Made by a program: the position numbers and the translations under genes. A stretch of 28,195 nt of DNA from a virus. Position 1 is the first letter of the stretch. Every line of letters starts with the position of its first letter. This document shows positions 1 to 8,200 of the stretch, one piece after another. The notes beneath the pieces are model-generated. The model was not told the origin of the DNA. It saw only the letters and a program-made list of their open reading frames with translations, and did no database searches. The DNA lies in IMG/VR virus record IMGVR_UViG_3300017779_000108, positions 1-28,195 of that record; one strand, given 5' to 3'.

Positions 1-2027
1 ATACCCGAGTCATTCGCATTGCTTGTAGCACCCGAGTTAAGTTCGAAAAGATTGTCCGTAACAACTGAGTTGGTCGCATTGAGCGTTGTGGTTGTTCCGT
101 TGACTGTGAGGTTTGCACCAATAGTGACCGTCGAACCATCATCACTAATTGAACTATTAGTAACTGTATTAGAATCGCTCCATTTGGTTAGAGTGTTTGC
201 GTTTCCAGATCCATCAACCAGTGTGGATCCCCAAACCCGAGAATCGATTTCGTCTGTGACAACACTTGATCCATTGTAAACCAAAACGGTATTATCTGTT
301 CCGGCTGCGACATTCGCCAAGACAATTGTAGCGGCATTGATCGTTACGGAATCACCACTGGCATCTCCCAGAGTCGAATTTCCGGATATACTTAAAGTAT
401 CAAATGAACCTGTGCCAGTTACGTCTATACCTGTGGAGGTGGTAGCTAGTTTGACTGAACCTGCGTGATACAACTCAACTTCGGCATTTTGTTTTGCAAC
501 TAATGCGTTAACACCACTTGAGGTTGTTTGTATTCTAAAATCACCAGTAATTTCTCGCAACCTTGCATGGCTACCATCGTGGTAAATCTGTAGGTCATCA
601 CCATCACCGAACGTAGCCTTGTCGTTGTCGCCCAATGCAATGCCGCCGTTGGCTGTGATTTCTCCAGCAACAGTCAAAGTAGATGCCATATCTACTGCAC
701 CATCTATATCTACGGCATCTAAGTTAGTAGTGCCATCTATGTCTATATCCCCAGATATGTCTAAAGAACCAAATGAGCCAACACCTGTAGTAGTTATTGC
801 AGAAGATCCGTTATTAATAGAACCAAATCCAGAAGTTATTGAACCAGAATTTAGAGCCCCTGTCGTTACTATATCTCCGCCGCCTGCAATGGGACTGAAG
901 ATAGACGCTATCGCAGTGCCACCAATAGTGATCGCATCTGCCTCTAAAGTTCCATCAAAGTCTCCGTCTACTGCATCAATGTTACCTTTAAAAATTGTCG
1001 CACTAACTGTTCCCGTACTTGGATTATAGGAAAAATTACTTTCCATCTCCAAACCAACATTACCTGTAGTTGAGGTCGCACCTTCGACAAAAGTAATTAA
1101 ATTTTCTTCATCGGTACTCGGCGAGTTGTCAGTTACTAAAACATGTGCAGAATTAGTTGCATTTGTAACAGTTGTACCTGCAATGACCGTGGCTAAGGCT
1201 GTACCATTAACCGTTATTGCATCAGCTTCTAAAGTACCATCGATGTCTGCATTACCCGATATGTCTAGCGAACCACCATCGATTTCTCCAGATGCAGTGA
1301 TTGCATTATCTTTTATCAGAACACCATCAATCGTTACACCAGATCCAGAAGTGGTTTCTGCAATCGTGTCGGTTGTGATAGACTGACCAGCAGTAACAAC
1401 AAGATTGGTAGATCCAGTCGTATTACCCGCAGTAAGAATCTCTGCTAGATTATCCGCAGCTGCATTATCAACATACGCAGTAGTCGCGACTTTAGTTGAA
1501 TTATCACTGGCACTTTGAGTGGTTGCAGTGACTCCGTTGGCCAATGCACCAGAAAGAGATGTGACTGCGACCTGACCACCAGATCCGTATATAACAGCCT
1601 TTGAGTTTACTACGGTGTTTGCCGTAGACCCATCTAAGAGATTGAGTTCCGCAGCGGTTGATGATACTGATGTCCCGTTGATCGATAACGCATCTGTTTC
1701 TAAAGTACCGTCGATGTCTGCATCACCACTAACATCAAGACTACCTGCATCAAGTTCACCTGTAAGAGTAACGTTTCTAAAACTAGCTATATCTTTGTTA
1801 CTATCTACAATTACCGCCTTACTCGCAGTTACGGTTCCGGCGGTTGGAGTAAGAAGAGTGATGTCACCCGTCGAAGATGCCGCAAAGTGGTCTATGGAAT
1901 TCGATGATGTCTTATAGTAAAGTTTACCATCTGCATAGTTGATCGCTAACTCTCCAAAGTCAATATCTGACGTGCTAGGAGCGTTTGATGAAACCGATGA
2001 CTTCTTAAGGCGTATAGATGTTCCCAT
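1..2027 (-). CDS. Large tail fibre protein, C-terminus beyond the left edge
   Basis: A leftward reading frame stays open from the ATG at 2027 to the window edge (675 codons visible, no stop). The N-terminus (MGTSIRLKKSSV) leads into a compositionally simple Ser/Thr/Gly/Asp-rich sequence typical of trimeric phage fibres. Recognisable blocks include ADIDGTLEADAIT, NYADGKLYYKTS and GDGDDLQIYHDGS; the last is common in marine T4-like phage fibres. The visible part lacks a C-terminal chaperone or receptor-binding tip, which would lie outside the window. The segment encoded at about 1689-1850 is nearly the same in protein as one in the S74 fibre (6289-6453), so the two share a module. It is the only gene of promoter unit six, with a late promoter at 2096-2103 and an unusually long 68-base leader. 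The fibre call is secure; its receptor is unknown. Confidence 0.85.
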   Translation of the reverse strand, partial: MGTSIRLKKSSVSSNAPSTSDIDFGELAINYADGKLYYKTSSNSIDHFAASSTGDITLLTPTAGTVTASKAVIVDSNKDIASFRNVTLTGELDAGSLDVSGDADIDGTLETDALSINGTSVSSTAAELNLLDGSTANTVVNSKAVIYGSGGQVAVTSLSGALANGVTATTQSASDNSTKVATTAYVDNAAADNLAEILTAGNTTGSTNLVVTAGQSITTDTIAETTSGSGVTIDGVLIKDNAITASGEIDGGSLDISGNADIDGTLEADAITVNGTALATVIAGTTVTNATNSAHVLVTDNSPSTDEENLITFVEGATSTTGNVGLEMESNFSYNPSTGTVSATIFKGNIDAVDGDFDGTLEADAITIGGTAIASIFSPIAGGGDIVTTGALNSGSITSGFGSINNGSSAITTTGVGSFGSLDISGDIDIDGTTNLDAVDIDGAVDMASTLTVAGEITANGGIALGDNDKATFGDGDDLQIYHDGSHARLREITGDFRIQTTSSGVNALVAKQNAEVELYHAGSVKLATTSTGIDVTGTGSFDTLSISGNSTLGDASGDSVTINAATIVLANVAAGTDNTVLVYNGSSVVTDEIDSRVWGSTLVDGSGNANTLTKWSDSNTVTNSSISDDGSTVTIGANLTVNGTTTTLNATNSVVTDNLFELNSGATSNANDSG

Positions 2028-2047
2028 AGATAAAAATCTTTCTCTGT

Positions 2048-2061
2048 GGTCTATTGAGACC
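2048..2061 (-). other. Small hairpin in the 5' leader of the left-edge fibre gene
   Basis: GGTCT and AGACC form a perfect 5-bp inverted repeat around a 4-base loop. It lies inside the leader between the late promoter and the ATG at 2027. On the leftward RNA it is followed by AGAGAAAG, which may serve as a ribosome binding site, then a run of five U. It could be a weak terminator, a leader structure or chance; the stem is short. Confidence 0.35.
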
Positions 2062-2095
2062 GAGTTTTAGGCCATATTGATGACCTTTCTGACTG

Positions 2096-2103
2096 TATTT
2101 ATA
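2096..2103 (-). promoter_or_regulatory. T4-type late promoter, exact TATAAATA
   Basis: The leftward strand reads TATAAATA, the box recognised by the T4 late sigma factor gp55. It lies immediately after the stop codon of the 467-aa fibre gene (2104-2106), and 68 bases separate it from the ATG at 2027. This is the longest leader of any promoter in the window. Confidence 0.8.
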
Positions 2104-3507
2104 CTAGAAAGTTCCCCCGTCAAGAACACTTGAAAATGCGGGAACTCCAGTTGAAAGTTGTACAAGAACCTTTCCGCTTAAGTTGTCTGCGGGAGATCCA
2201 TCGGCATTATCGGTCGTCGCAACAAATCCAGTTGTGTTTGCGGCAGTTTGATAAACCAGTTGATTCGATGCACCACCATTGATGTTTGTTGCTCTACCCG
2301 CAAAGATCGTACTAGTAAGTGTTCCGGTGCTTGGATTGTATGTAAATCCGGTATCAGTTTCAATCCCCTGTGTGCCTGTTGCACCATCAACAAAGGTAGG
2401 AAATACTGTTTCGTCCGTAGAATTGTTTGCGGTAGCAGTTACGTTTGTTCCTACTGTTGCACTATCCGCATTACCTGTTACATTCCCCGTAAGGTTTCCT
2501 TCGAATGTTCCGGCCTTAAATTTTTCTGATCCAATTGACCACTCATCCTCGGACTCATCCCAGATTAAAGTTTTATTAGCTGAAGTTCCTCTTTCAATCT
2601 CGATACCACCATCCTGTGAAGGTGTACCAGCTTCATCACTGTTCAACGTGATGATCGAGTCTCCAACATTGACAACATTTGAATTGACTGTTGTGGTCGA
2701 TCCGTTTACGATCAGATTACCAGTGATGTAAACATTACCTCCTGCTTCTGGACTGGAATCCGTATAAGGAGAATCAAACGGAGCAGGATCTAAGATGAGA
2801 TCACCATTCGCACGAATCGTAGATGTCTCCGGAGAATCAGAAGATTTAATTGTGATCGTTCCTGCACCATCGTCAAAAATCGATCCATTGACAAACTGAG
2901 TATTACTATCATCCCATCTTGGAACGTATGTGTTAGTAAGATTAGTTGAATTTTTTAGAGAAACTGTGTGGGCAATACCTTCACCAGATGTCGCACCCGT
3001 TGATGCAATACCCTCTCCGGCAGTAACTGTTCCTACATAGTTTCCGGTTGTATCTGTTCCAAGAGCAACACTATTCGCTTGAATCGTTGCAGTACCATTT
3101 GTTGCAATTGCAATATCCCCACTTACAGATACATTTTTAAATTGACCCGAACCATCATGAACCAATATTTGTGCAGAGGAAGCAGATGCGATGGTAACAT
3201 CCGTAAGAGAAGTGAGAGCCTGAGTTTCACTATTCAGATAAGTCTTAAGATTAGTACCCGTTACCTTCTTAATACGATTATCACTATCATCATAGAAAGT
3301 AAAGAGATCAGCGTCAGCAGGAGTTGCGGCAGTCGCACCAGCAGGATACACACCGACCGCACGAGCAACGACATCCGATCCTACTGTTTCACCAACAAAA
3401 AGGTTGTGACTAGAGAAAGAATATGCTAACTCACTCTTTGCAAGATCATTGTTCGCTGGAGCATTATTGCTATCGCTATGTTTTATTCGAATTATTGTTC
3501 CGGCCAT
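2104..3507 (-). CDS. Tail fibre / structural protein, 467 aa
   Basis: This is a low-complexity Ser/Thr/Asn/Gly-rich fibre-like protein. The N-terminus (MAGTIIRIKHSD) is followed by FVGETVG and ADADLFTFYDDSDNR, a pattern seen in marine T4-like fibre or collar proteins. A middle block (VNGSTTTVNSNVVNVGDSI ... TPSQDGGIEIERGTS) and a block near the end (ETVFPTFVDGATGTQGIETD) are shared styles; the latter recurs almost verbatim in the S74 fibre. No enzymatic or chaperone motif is visible. The start at 3507 is supported by the best Shine-Dalgarno in the window (GGAGGA, 9 bases upstream), lying within the end of the preceding gene. It is the last gene of promoter unit five. The exact place in the virion cannot be told from sequence. 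Confidence 0.8.
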   Translation of the reverse strand: MAGTIIRIKHSDSNNAPANNDLAKSELAYSFSSHNLFVGETVGSDVVARAVGVYPAGATAATPADADLFTFYDDSDNRIKKVTGTNLKTYLNSETQALTSLTDVTIASASSAQILVHDGSGQFKNVSVSGDIAIATNGTATIQANSVALGTDTTGNYVGTVTAGEGIASTGATSGEGIAHTVSLKNSTNLTNTYVPRWDDSNTQFVNGSIFDDGAGTITIKSSDSPETSTIRANGDLILDPAPFDSPYTDSSPEAGGNVYITGNLIVNGSTTTVNSNVVNVGDSIITLNSDEAGTPSQDGGIEIERGTSANKTLIWDESEDEWSIGSEKFKAGTFEGNLTGNVTGNADSATVGTNVTATANNSTDETVFPTFVDGATGTQGIETDTGFTYNPSTGTLTSTIFAGRATNINGGASNQLVYQTAANTTGFVATTDNADGSPADNLSGKVLVQLSTGVPAFSSVLDGGTF

Positions 3508-3510
3508 TTG

Positions 3511-3756
3511 TTAAAATCCTCCACAAAGTATAGTCAAATTAGAATTGTTTAAAGACGTTGTTGCTTCAAACTTGTTTGATGTTCCATTAAACTGTAACAG
3601 CGATCCATCACTTGCACCACTATCGGGTACATCAACATCTGTCAGGTTCGCTATTGAATTTACTGAACCCACACCAATAACTGTTGCTCGAACTGGTATG
3701 CTCGAACTTGTTTTTGCCGTAGTGGTGCTTGAACTGATTTTTCCTTTAATAGCCAT
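3511..3756 (-). CDS. Small structural-type protein of unknown function, 81 aa
   Basis: This is a short Ser/Thr-rich protein whose centre (NLTDVDVPDSGASDGSLLQF) resembles a repeat unit found in marine phage fibres, of the form 'LTDVD..GA.DGSLL.YN..TNKF'. It ends abruptly in NLTILCGGF. The start ATG overlaps the stop of the preceding gene by one base (TAATG), which suggests translational coupling. The downstream gene begins 3 bases after its stop, using a Shine-Dalgarno embedded here. It may be a short fibre accessory or adaptor, or a remnant of a longer fibre. The reading frame is well supported by context; its function is not known. Confidence 0.7.
   Translation of the reverse strand: MAIKGKISSSTTTAKTSSSIPVRATVIGVGSVNSIANLTDVDVPDSGASDGSLLQFNGTSNKFEATTSLNNSNLTILCGGF
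3517..3522 (-). promoter_or_regulatory. Strong Shine-Dalgarno (GGAGGA) inside the upstream gene's C-terminal codons
   Basis: The leftward strand reads GGAGGA 9 bases before the ATG at 3507. The same bases encode the two glycines of the C-terminal CGGF of the 81-aa protein. Most other starts in the window have no clear Shine-Dalgarno, so this one stands out and fixes the start of the 467-aa gene. Confidence 0.75.
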
Positions 3757-4115
3757 TACCCGAAGCCTGGACTGTAATCATCCGGTTGTGTTACTCTTGG
3801 TGTTACTGTTACTTGTCCTTCAACAACTCTTGTTACCACTCCGGCAGCACTTATCACCTCAACATCGTAAACATATCTTCCTGCTTTCAATGCACCTGTT
3901 TGTGTGCGAGAAAGCGCTATGGTAAATTTACCACCTGTTGCATCGGTGATCGTTGTTGTAAAATTTGTTGCGGTAGATGCAGAATATGACTTTCGTACTT
4001 GTCCACGACAAGTGTAACCTGTAATATTAACCGCATCATCATTAGAATCTTCAACTGTCACTGTCGAGGTAAAATTAGATCCTTGATCAATAAATAAATT
4101 TGCAAATACCGCCAT
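3756..4115 (-). CDS. Small beta-sandwich structural protein, 119 aa
   Basis: The sequence is rich in alternating beta strands: GSNFTSTVTVEDSNDDAVNI, then GYTCRGQVRKSYSAST, then LKAGRYVYDVEV and VTRVVEGQVTVTPRVT. The pattern (polar strand, 'TGYT...QVRKSY', 'GRYVYDVEV', 'VEGxVTVTP') resembles small proteins in marine T4-like phage fibre loci and the N-terminal domain of some baseplate/fibre adaptors. That relation is from memory of the family and not from a search. It is the first gene of promoter unit five. A TATAAATA box ends 6 bases before its ATG and there is no Shine-Dalgarno, so it may be read from a near-leaderless transcript. It probably acts as a virion decoration or fibre-attachment protein. 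Confidence 0.75.
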   Translation of the reverse strand: MAVFANLFIDQGSNFTSTVTVEDSNDDAVNITGYTCRGQVRKSYSASTATNFTTTITDATGGKFTIALSRTQTGALKAGRYVYDVEVISAAGVVTRVVEGQVTVTPRVTQPDDYSPGFG

Positions 4116-4121
4116 ATCGTC

Positions 4122-4129
4122 TATTTATA
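4122..4129 (-). promoter_or_regulatory. T4-type late promoter, exact TATAAATA
   Basis: TATAAATA on the leftward strand lies in the 17-base gap between the LRR gene stop (4133) and the next ATG (4115). Only 6 bases separate the box from the ATG, so a T4-like initiation point would leave a leader of about one base. Confidence 0.8.
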
Positions 4130-4132
4130 ACA

Positions 4133-5275
4133 TTATATCGTTACAGTCCAACCCAAACTTTCAAGATTTGATTTAAACCCTAAACTATAAGAATCTCCGG
4201 GCGAGTTGTCACTCAAAATGTCCGGACTATCTAGTGTATTGTAATAATTTCCACTTACATTGATTGTCCTTCCTTGACCTGCAACACTGGTTTGAGGTGA
4301 GTCTAAATGGAAGGTTTGATTGAAAGCCTTTAGAATCAACTTAATTGTATTCAATGTCAATGAATTGTTTGACACGTCGAAGTGTATAATGGATGACGGA
4401 ACCTGAAAATTTATGTCAATTCCAACCAGACCATTACCCGAAACATCGAAGTGAGTAAGATTTGTACACCCTTCAAGATTTGGAACATTTCCAAAGAGAA
4501 CAGATTTTCTTCCATACTGATTAACAGCATAAGAGTTGGGTGAGTTATAAAGGTCTGTCCTTTGAGCAATGAACTTCTCGATTACAGTATTTCCCTGCAA
4601 AGCTGGTATTGCTCCACTAATAAGGTTTCCAGAAATATCGATGAACTTTGTCGTGCCTGGAATCCTTTCAAGTTGTCCAAAGAAATCATTATCAGTAATA
4701 ATAAATTCTTCCATCACCGAATCAAACGGAAATCTTGTAAGATGTTTACTGATTGAGTTACCCGAGAGATTGACGTAAGTAAGATCCTTATTCGTAACAT
4801 CTCCGGTTAGAGAAGTTAAACCAAACTGAGAAAAATTCAATGAAGTCAGATTGGTAAACTTTCGAATGTCAGCACTTCCTCCAATATCCTGATTTGTAGT
4901 TGCCGCAACTGTACCAACAGTTGTTCCGGTTGCATCTAATGGAGAATTTAAAGGAGAAGCAAAATCTCCCTTAGACCAAACTACATCGGTAGGATGACCA
5001 GCTGCACTCGTTGGATGTTCAATAAAGAAAACTGTAAAGGGACTTGCTGCATCTCTTAAAACCCACCGCGATTTATCGTCTATATCATCATGTGGTGAGG
5101 CATCAAAAGACCCCGCAATGTAAACAATTTCGCGAGTAGAACCTAATTTCCAAGTTTTATCTGTGGTTTTTAGATACGCTCCATTGCAACTATTACTAAA
5201 TCCCGAGAGTGTTAAATTAACATCAACGTCGAGATTTGTAATATCAAAGGCATTTGTTAAAGATACGGAAGGCAT
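4133..5275 (-). CDS. Leucine-rich-repeat protein in the tail fibre locus, 380 aa
   Basis: Residues about 135-340 show successive leucine-rich repeats: LTSLNFSQFGLTSLTG, LTYVNLSGNSIS, FIITDNDFFGQLERIP, KFIDISGNLISGAIP, LTHFDVSGNGLVG and IIHFDVSNNSLTL. The recurring LxxLxLSxNxIxG core is plain. The N-terminal ~130 residues look like a separate beta-rich domain (KTWKLGSTREIVYIAG, SRWVLRDAASPFTVFF). LRR domains mediate protein-protein binding, so a receptor-binding or host-surface role at the fibre tip is plausible but inferred. It sits 3 bases after the S74 fibre stop, in the same promoter unit. SP dipeptides after Asp or Asn are frequent (LNSPL, YNSPN, LDSPQ, LDSPD, DNSPG). LRR recognition is confident; the role is not. 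Confidence 0.8.
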   Translation of the reverse strand: MPSVSLTNAFDITNLDVDVNLTLSGFSNSCNGAYLKTTDKTWKLGSTREIVYIAGSFDASPHDDIDDKSRWVLRDAASPFTVFFIEHPTSAAGHPTDVVWSKGDFASPLNSPLDATGTTVGTVAATTNQDIGGSADIRKFTNLTSLNFSQFGLTSLTGDVTNKDLTYVNLSGNSISKHLTRFPFDSVMEEFIITDNDFFGQLERIPGTTKFIDISGNLISGAIPALQGNTVIEKFIAQRTDLYNSPNSYAVNQYGRKSVLFGNVPNLEGCTNLTHFDVSGNGLVGIDINFQVPSSIIHFDVSNNSLTLNTIKLILKAFNQTFHLDSPQTSVAGQGRTINVSGNYYNTLDSPDILSDNSPGDSYSLGFKSNLESLGWTVTI

Positions 5276-5278
5276 GAA

Positions 5279-8200
5279 TTATGATTCTAATGCTGCTACT
5301 CGTGATTCAAGTGATTCAATTTTAGTGATTGCTTCCTGCAGGGCCGCAGTTAAAAGAGGTACTAACTTGGATTGATCAATCGCCTGATATGATGGGTTTC
5401 CATTACTATCAGTCGCATCCTTGGCTCCAGTAATCGCTTCTGGAACAACACTAGAAACTTCATGAGCAATAAATCCATCAACAGTTGTACCAGAATCAAC
5501 AATAAAATTAAATCTTTTTGGAGATAGTTGTTTGACTCTTGTTATACCATCTGAGATCCCAACAAGGTTCTCCTTCAAACGATAGTCTGAAGATGTATTG
5601 AATGCAGTTGCGGATGTTGTGATACTGATTGAACCAACCTCTTTAGCAACATCTTGTCCTCCAAGTGTTCCATTCGCCTGATCGGTATCGTTAAAGGTTA
5701 TAACCTTGTCGGTTGAACTGGTTCCAACTGCCGTACCTAAATTTAGAGGACAGTTATCTTTCCGAGCAATATGTAATGAATTTCCGTTCGAGGCAGTGGA
5801 GGCCACTTCACTTTGCAATCCAAAAGTATTTTGCATAAGGCCTGGAAAGAATCCAGCGTCTCCGGAAACATTATGACTAATAGTGCCATCAAAGGTAGCA
5901 ACTCCGGTTACTCGAGCAGTTCCATTTACATCTAAGGAGTGAGAAGGTGTGGAATCATTTATACCAACACGATCTGCTGATACATCTACGAAGAGTGTGT
6001 CAGTATCAAATGCAGCGTCACCTGAGGCGCTAAAGGTTGAGAAAGATCCAACACCGCTGAAAGTTCCAGCCGTAAGAGTATTTGTGCTTGGATTATAGCT
6101 TAATGCAGTATCTGTTTCAATTCCCTGAGTCCCCGTTGCACCATCTACAAAGGTAGGAAATACTGTTTCGTTTGTGGTGTTATTGGCAGATGCTGTAATG
6201 TTTGTCGCATTTGTCGCATTTGTTGCATTTGTTGCGTTTGTAACTGTTGTTCCCGCAATAACTGTATTAAGAGCAGTTCCTGCAACTGTTATTGCATCAG
6301 CTTCTAACGTGCCGTCAATGTCTGCGTTTCCAGATACATCTAAAGATCCTGCGTCCAACTCTCCTGTAAGAGTTATGTTGCGGAAACTACCTATATCCTT
6401 GTTACTGTCTACAACTACAGCCCTACTAGCAGTAATCGTTCCGGCAGTAACACCCAAGACAGTTAAATCATTATCAAATTTAGATAATCCTATCTCTGCA
6501 AATCTTTTTCTTTTTTGAACACTATCATCAAGAAGAACAATCTCATCAGCAGAACCGTCAACAGCACCTGTCATGTCAGTCAATTCACTCAAATCAACAT
6601 TCAGTGTGACTGATCCCGAAGTTCCACCACCATCTAAAAGATTACCGGCAGTTACTCCTGTAATATCTCCGCTGGTGGATGTAAATCCAGAATCATTATT
6701 GAATGCAGAAAGGGGAATCTCTGATATAAGTTTTCTTCTATCTGCACCGTTGTCTAATAGGATAAGTTCGTCTTCTGATGCATTGACAGCCGCTGTCATG
6801 TCTGTCAACTCTGACATATCGAGGGTAAGAGTTACTCCTCCACTTGATCCGCCACCAGACAAACCAACTCCGGCAGTCACTCCCGTGATATCACCAGTAT
6901 TACTTGTAAATCCTGAGTCATTGTTAAATGCAGAAAGTTTGATTTCTGAAGCAGCCTTTCGACTTTCGGTTGAACCATCCTGAAGTATAAATTCTGTTGT
7001 ACCAGAGATGTCTCCAGTCATATCTGTGAGTTCAGAAAAATCTAATGCAAGAGAAACTGCACCACTTGTTCCTCCTCCGGATAAACCAACTCCGGCTGCT
7101 ACAGATTCTATGTCTCCGTCTACAGAAGTGAGGTATCCCTTACCCTCAACAAAGTTTATTACAGCAGCTGCAGTTAGAACAGATGTGTCATTATCACCAA
7201 TAGATCCACCAGTTCCACCGACTTCGGATGCAGTTTGAACTGCTGAACCTGCAAAGTTTGCAACTGTAAGAGTTGAAACACCACCTGGCGCTAATTGGTT
7301 CTGTACAAAATCAAAGACTGCATCACATGTTGGAATCTTCTCATCGTTTTCGGGCATACTAGAGCCCGGAGAATCGACCGCACTAAAGATCGCAGTTCCT
7401 GCAAGTGCTGAGGCGTTAAGAGTGAGTGTACCACCTATGGTTGGTGAAGTAAGCGTTTTGTTTGTAAGAGTCTTTGTAGTACCACTGAAGAAAGTATCCA
7501 AATCAGTTACGGCAACTTGTTTCATTGTGCCTGCATCATTGTATACGACTCTATCCGCATCGGCAACTGTTGTTCCTGTCGCAGATGTATTACCATCAAT
7601 AATGTTGATCTCGGCCGTAGTTACTGTGGCACCATCAAGTTTATTGAGCTCCGCGGCGGAAGAAGTTACAAGTGTTCCTCCAAGTTTCAAACCATTGGAA
7701 CCATCGTGACTTGCAATATCTAAATCGTGTGTACCGTCACTGAAAGTTGTGTCACCCGTGATAGTAGGAGTATTAAGAACTGGACTTGTGAGCGTCTTGT
7801 TTGTAAGAGTCTTTGTGGTGGCACTGAAGTGAGTATCCAAGGTAGACAATGCAACCTGTTTCATCGTACCACCGTCATTATACACAACCCTATCTGCATC
7901 AGCTGGAGTTATCGATGAGGCGGAAGTGCCACCATCAATAATGTTGATCTCGGCCGTAGTTACTGTGGCACCATCAAGTTTGTTGAGTTCTGCCGCAGAC
8001 GATGAAACAAGAGTACCCGCTAACTTCAAACCATTCGATCCGTCATGACTTGCAATATTGAAGTCAAAGGCACCATCACTGAAAGTAGTATTTCCTGTGA
8101 TTGTCGGTGTAGTGATAGCCGGACTCGTGAGAGTCTTGTTAGTGAAAGTAACCGTTGCAGTATCGATTCCATCCAAGGTTTGAACCGCAGTTGATAGATC

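Noticed and set aside
619-1029. Rightward open frame of 136 codons (and similar ones at 6174-6518 and 6573-6983)
   Set aside because: Antisense shadows of low-complexity fibre genes, with repetitive Val/Ser/Pro composition and no plausible translation signals.
2048-2061. Hairpin as a rho-independent terminator
   Set aside because: The stem has only five pairs and the U run is several bases away; kept only as a leader structure of low confidence.
6201-6243. CRISPR-like array
   Set aside because: The repeat unit is 9 bases with no spacers and lies in a coding frame.
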